Of a DNA stretch of 54,809 nt, positions 52,103 through 54,809 are shown piece after piece. Under the pieces are notes generated by a model. That model did not search any database, had not been told where the DNA came from, and worked only from the letters and a program-made list of their open reading frames with translations. The DNA comes from Umezawaea sp049997955 (lineage in GTDB: Bacteria > Actinomycetota > Actinomycetes > Mycobacteriales > Pseudonocardiaceae), in contig JAEBDY010000029.1 in assembly GCA_049997955.1 (NCBI GenBank), positions 1-54,809 on the forward strand. Direction: 5' to 3'. Made by a program: the position numbers and the translations under genes. Positions within the stretch are counted from its first letter, which is position 1. Each line of letters opens with the position of its first letter.

Positions 52103-54582
52103 TGCTCCGCGTTCTCCTCTTCTTCGTCTTCTTCGACGATCCCGAGCCCGAACGCGCGCTCGGCGGCGTCGGTCTCGTTCTCGTCGTCGGCTTCCGCCGC
52201 GTGGAGGAACCACTGTACGGATTCCTCGGCGCGACCGGCCGCTTCCAGGTTGTCCGCGTAGGCGTAGAACAGCCGTGCGCTCCACGGGTCGCGACGCTTC
52301 GGGTCGAGGTCGTCGCCCTGGAGCGCCACCACCGCGGCGTCGAACTGGCCCATGTCCCGGCGAGCGCCCGCCGCGACGATCCGCAGCTCGACGGCCTCGT
52401 CCGGCGACAGCGGCTGGCCCTGGACCTCGCGGGCCAGTTCAAGCGCCCGCTCCGGACGGCCCAGTGCGCGTTCGCAGTCCGCCATCACGGCGATGTGGCC
52501 GGTGCCGGTGGACATGCGCCGCGCGGCGCGCAGCTCGGACAGCGCCTCGGCCCATTCGCCCGCGTGGTACGCGGTGAGACCGGCGGCCTCGCGGATGACG
52601 CCGATGCGCGCGGCCTTGCCGCGGGCGTAGCGGGCGTGCTCCAGCGCGAGCACCGGGTCGGTGTCGACCAGGAGACCCGCGGCGGCCAGGTGCCTGCCGA
52701 CGATCTCGGCCAGGCCCTTGGGCAGGCCGCGCAGTTCACCCTTGATCTCGGGGTCCAGCGCGGAGATGTCCGCCTCGGGCGGCAGTTCGGGAGCGCGGGC
52801 CCGCTGGTAGCCCTCTTCGGCGTCGCGAGCGACCGGAGCGGACTCCTGCTCGGGCGCCTCGACCACGGCAGCGGTCTCGACCTCGGCGACGGCTTCCACG
52901 GTGACGGCGGGCGTCTCCGTGGACTCGGTGCCCTCAGCAGCGGCACCCGACCCGTACTGGGGGGTGCGCTCCTGGAACCGGGCGGCCCGCTGGCGGCTGC
53001 GCTCTTCGCGCTTCTCGTCCTTGCCGGGATCGTCACGGGGCACGTCGGCGCGCGGCGGCTTCGCGTGCCGCGGCTTCTCGTGACGGGGACGGTCCTCGCG
53101 CGAAGAGGTTTCCTGACGCTCGCCGCCAGCGCGCTCGTAGCGCGGCTTGTCGTCGCGCTGACCGGTGCTCGGGCCGCGGTCGTCACGGGGCTTGTACTCA
53201 CGACGCTCACCCGTGGCGGGGCGGTCGTCCCGACGGGGGTAGCTGCTGCCACCGCCCTCGGTGCGCGGCTTGTACTCGCGCCGGTCGCCGCTGCTGGAGC
53301 GGTCGTCACGGGGCTTGTAGCTGCTGCCCTCGGTGCGGGGCTTGTACTCACGGCGTTCGCCACCGCGGTCTTCGCGCGGCTTGTACTCGCGGCGCTCGCC
53401 ACCGGCGGACTTGTCGTCGCGGTACTGGTAGCGGCTGCCGGCGCCGTCATCCCGGCGGGGAGCGCTGTCGCGGTCCTCGCGGGGCTTGTACTCGCGGCGC
53501 TCGCCGCTGCTCGAACGGTCGTCACGGGGCTTGTACTCACGGCGTTCGCCAGTGCTCGAACGGTCGTCCCGCGGCTTGTCGTAGCGGGGGCGGTCGTCGC
53601 GCTGGTAGCTGCTGGAACCGGTGCGGGGCTTGAACTCCCGGCGGTCGCCACCACTGGGGCGGTCGTCACGGGGCTTGTCGTAGCGCGGCTTGTCGTCGCT
53701 GCTGCGGTAGCGGCTGTTGCCGTTGCTGGAGATGCCACCGCGCTCGTCCCGACGGGGGTAGCTGCTGCTGCCACCCTCGGTGCGCGGCTTGTACTCGCGG
53801 CGCTCGCCGCCGCCGGAGCGGTCGTCGCGCTTGAAGCTGCTGCTGGATCCCGTCACACGGGGCCGGAAGTCGGGACGGCCGTCGCGGTTGTCGCGCTGGT
53901 GGGTTCCGCTCGTGCGCGGGCGGAAGTCCGGACGGCTGTCACCACCGCGGTCGTCGCGCTTGTAGGAGCTGCCCGAGCCACCGGACCCGCCGGTGCGCTG
54001 GTAGCCGCCGCTGCGCGGAGCGTCGTCCTTGCGGTAGGTGCTGCCGCCGCGGTCGTCGCGCGCCTTGTCGTAGCGGGGACGGTCGTCGCGCGGCTTGAAC
54101 TCGCGACGCTCACCGCCACCGGAACGGTCGTCGCGCGGCTTGTACTCACGGCGTTCGCCACCGCCGGAGCGGTCGTCACGGGGCTTGTAGCTGCTGCCGC
54201 CCTCGGTGCGCGGCTTGTACTCGCGGCGTTCGCCGGTGCCGCTGCCCGCACGGTCGTCGCGACGGGGGTAACCGCCACCACTGCTGGAGCTGCTGCTGCC
54301 GGTGCCACGGGGCTTGTCGTAGCGCGGACGGTCGTCGCGGGACTTGAAGTCACGACGCTCACCACCGCTGCTGGAACCTCCGCGCTGGTCGCGCTTCGGC
54401 CGGTCGGTCGAGCCAGCGTTCTTGTCATCACGGCGCGGATAACCTGCCGCGCGCTCGGCACCGGTCGCACGGCCACCAGAGGATGGCTTGCGATCGCTTT
54501 GGGCTGGACCACCATCGGAACGGCGCGGTCGGTCTCCCTGGCCACGCTGACGGTCGCCGGGACGTTCCCCGAACCTGGACAC
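52099..54582 (-). CDS. TPR protein with long Arg/Asp-rich disordered repeat domain
   Basis: The 827-residue protein has two parts. Residues about 1-530 are an extreme low-complexity region of imperfect repeats around GERREYKPRDDRSSG, DDRPRYDKPRDD and SSSYPRRDDR, rich in Arg, Asp, Gly, Ser, Tyr and Lys, like RNA-binding RGG/RDD domains. Residues about 600-827 form a TPR domain (ALEHARYARGKAARIGVIRE, YHAGEWAEALSELRAARRM, LGRPERALELAREVQG) that matches Rv1691-type proteins. The GTG start 54582 has AGGAGGA upstream. It is coupled to the HAD gene and lies directly after the 5S rRNA terminator. RNA binding or condensate formation is inference from composition. Confidence 0.85.
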   Translation of the reverse strand: MSRFGERPGDRQRGQGDRPRRSDGGPAQSDRKPSSGGRATGAERAAGYPRRDDKNAGSTDRPKRDQRGGSSSGGERRDFKSRDDRPRYDKPRGTGSSSSSSGGGYPRRDDRAGSGTGERREYKPRTEGGSSYKPRDDRSGGGERREYKPRDDRSGGGERREFKPRDDRPRYDKARDDRGGSTYRKDDAPRSGGYQRTGGSGGSGSSYKRDDRGGDSRPDFRPRTSGTHQRDNRDGRPDFRPRVTGSSSSFKRDDRSGGGERREYKPRTEGGSSSYPRRDERGGISSNGNSRYRSSDDKPRYDKPRDDRPSGGDRREFKPRTGSSSYQRDDRPRYDKPRDDRSSTGERREYKPRDDRSSSGERREYKPREDRDSAPRRDDGAGSRYQYRDDKSAGGERREYKPREDRGGERREYKPRTEGSSYKPRDDRSSSGDRREYKPRTEGGGSSYPRRDDRPATGERREYKPRDDRGPSTGQRDDKPRYERAGGERQETSSREDRPRHEKPRHAKPPRADVPRDDPGKDEKREERSRQRAARFQERTPQYGSGAAAEGTESTETPAVTVEAVAEVETAAVVEAPEQESAPVARDAEEGYQRARAPELPPEADISALDPEIKGELRGLPKGLAEIVGRHLAAAGLLVDTDPVLALEHARYARGKAARIGVIREAAGLTAYHAGEWAEALSELRAARRMSTGTGHIAVMADCERALGRPERALELAREVQGQPLSPDEAVELRIVAAGARRDMGQFDAAVVALQGDDLDPKRRDPWSARLFYAYADNLEAAGRAEESVQWFLHAAEADDENETDAAERAFGLGIVEEDEEEENAEQ

Positions 54583-54616
54583 CTGATTCCTCCTATGGAC
54601 ACGCCTGGACACGCCG

Positions 54617-54669
54617 AAAAGGGCTTGTGATTTGAGCACATAAGATGTGCCCCCATCACAAGCCCTTTA
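54617..54669 (-). terminator. rRNA operon terminator with nested hairpins
   Basis: AAAGGGCTTGTGAT and its complement form a 14-bp outer stem (54618-54631 with 54655-54668), with an inner GCACAT/ATGTGC stem. On the minus strand it ends in CCCTTTT. It lies about 15 bp after the 5S gene and only 35 bp before the start codon of the TPR gene. Confidence 0.82.
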
Positions 54670-54682
54670 AGGGAATAATTGT

Positions 54683-54799
54683 CCCGCGGTGACCTACTCT
54701 CCCACACCGTCACCAGTGCAGTACCATCGGCGCAAGAGGGCTTAACTACCGGGTTCGGAATGGGACCGGGTGTTTCCCCTCCGCCATGACCGCGGAAAC
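54683..54799 (-). rRNA. rrf: 5S ribosomal RNA
   Basis: Read on the minus strand the sequence starts GTTTCCGCGGTCATGGCGG and contains the conserved CATTCCGAACCCGG loop, GCCGATGGTACTG and GGGAGAGTAGGTC, ending near ACCGCGGGAC. The two ends pair as helix I. Length is about 117 nt. It marks the 3' end of an rrn operon whose 23S gene would lie beyond the right edge. Exact ends are uncertain by one or two bases. Confidence 0.95.
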
Positions 54800-54809
54800 A
54801 CTATGAAAT

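Noticed and set aside
52081..54630. 849-codon plus-strand open frame rich in Ala, Val, Leu, opposite the TPR/disordered-repeat gene
   Set aside because: It is the mirror of Arg/Asp/Gly/Tyr repeat codons at high GC. The minus strand has the ribosome site, start, TPR domain and operon context; the plus frame has no domain or start context.

Overview
The window is high-GC actinomycete chromosome. From tlyA down to rluB the minus-strand gene order matches the block that in Mycobacterium tuberculosis runs from about Rv1691 to Rv1711: TPR protein, HAD phosphatase, small protein, tlyA, nadK, recN, steA, mctB, pyrG, NUDIX, xerD, parA, scpA, scpB, rluB. Together with a conservon, a snapalysin and many GTG starts this suggests Actinomycetia, probably Pseudonocardiales (Saccharothrix/Lentzea/Actinosynnema-like). 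The genus is inference.

Layout. 1-2.3 kb: a perfect 9-bp tandem repeat, a hairpin that recurs at 35.7 kb, a GCS2-type carboxylate-amine ligase and a STAS anti-sigma-factor antagonist. 2.3-7.9 kb: a CHAT caspase-like TPR protein followed by a yeast-type cytosine deaminase on the minus strand, and divergently a cytoplasmic subtilisin, an ECF-like sigma factor and a small beta-sandwich protein. This is the best candidate for a little-described system. 8-10.9 kb: a DUF574 methyltransferase and a PAS-GGDEF protein with a degenerate EAL-like half. 10.9-16.8 kb: a decayed accessory island bracketed by two inverted, internally deleted IS701-type transposase remnants. It holds an amber-interrupted methyltransferase, a LuxR-type regulator, a frameshifted ParB-like regulator, an IS5-like remnant and an intact four-EF-hand protein. 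16.9-22.9 kb: secreted snapalysin, Tat-type PhoX-like protein, and a conservon (CvnA, CvnB, CvnD) that lacks CvnC. 23.2-29.1 kb: an SsuABC/TauABC-type importer split around a divergent 4-hydroxybenzoate hydroxylase gene.

29.4-47.1 kb: the conserved housekeeping block for ribosome modification, condensin, chromosome partition/resolution, CTP synthesis, cytokinesis, DNA repair and NADP synthesis. Many gene pairs are joined by 4-nt GTGA or ATGA overlaps. Four tandem paralogous membrane proteins sharing a YxLPD...DTPP-type tail sit between recN and steA. 47.2-51.3 kb: an inserted two-component system, a hydrophobic membrane protein overlapping the regulator gene by 161 bp, and a degenerate 36-bp tandem repeat. 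51.3-54.8 kb: a HAD phosphatase, a TPR protein with a very long Arg/Asp-rich disordered repeat, a terminator hairpin, and the 5S rRNA at the right edge (minus strand).

All functions are read from sequence motifs and family knowledge; no database search was run.
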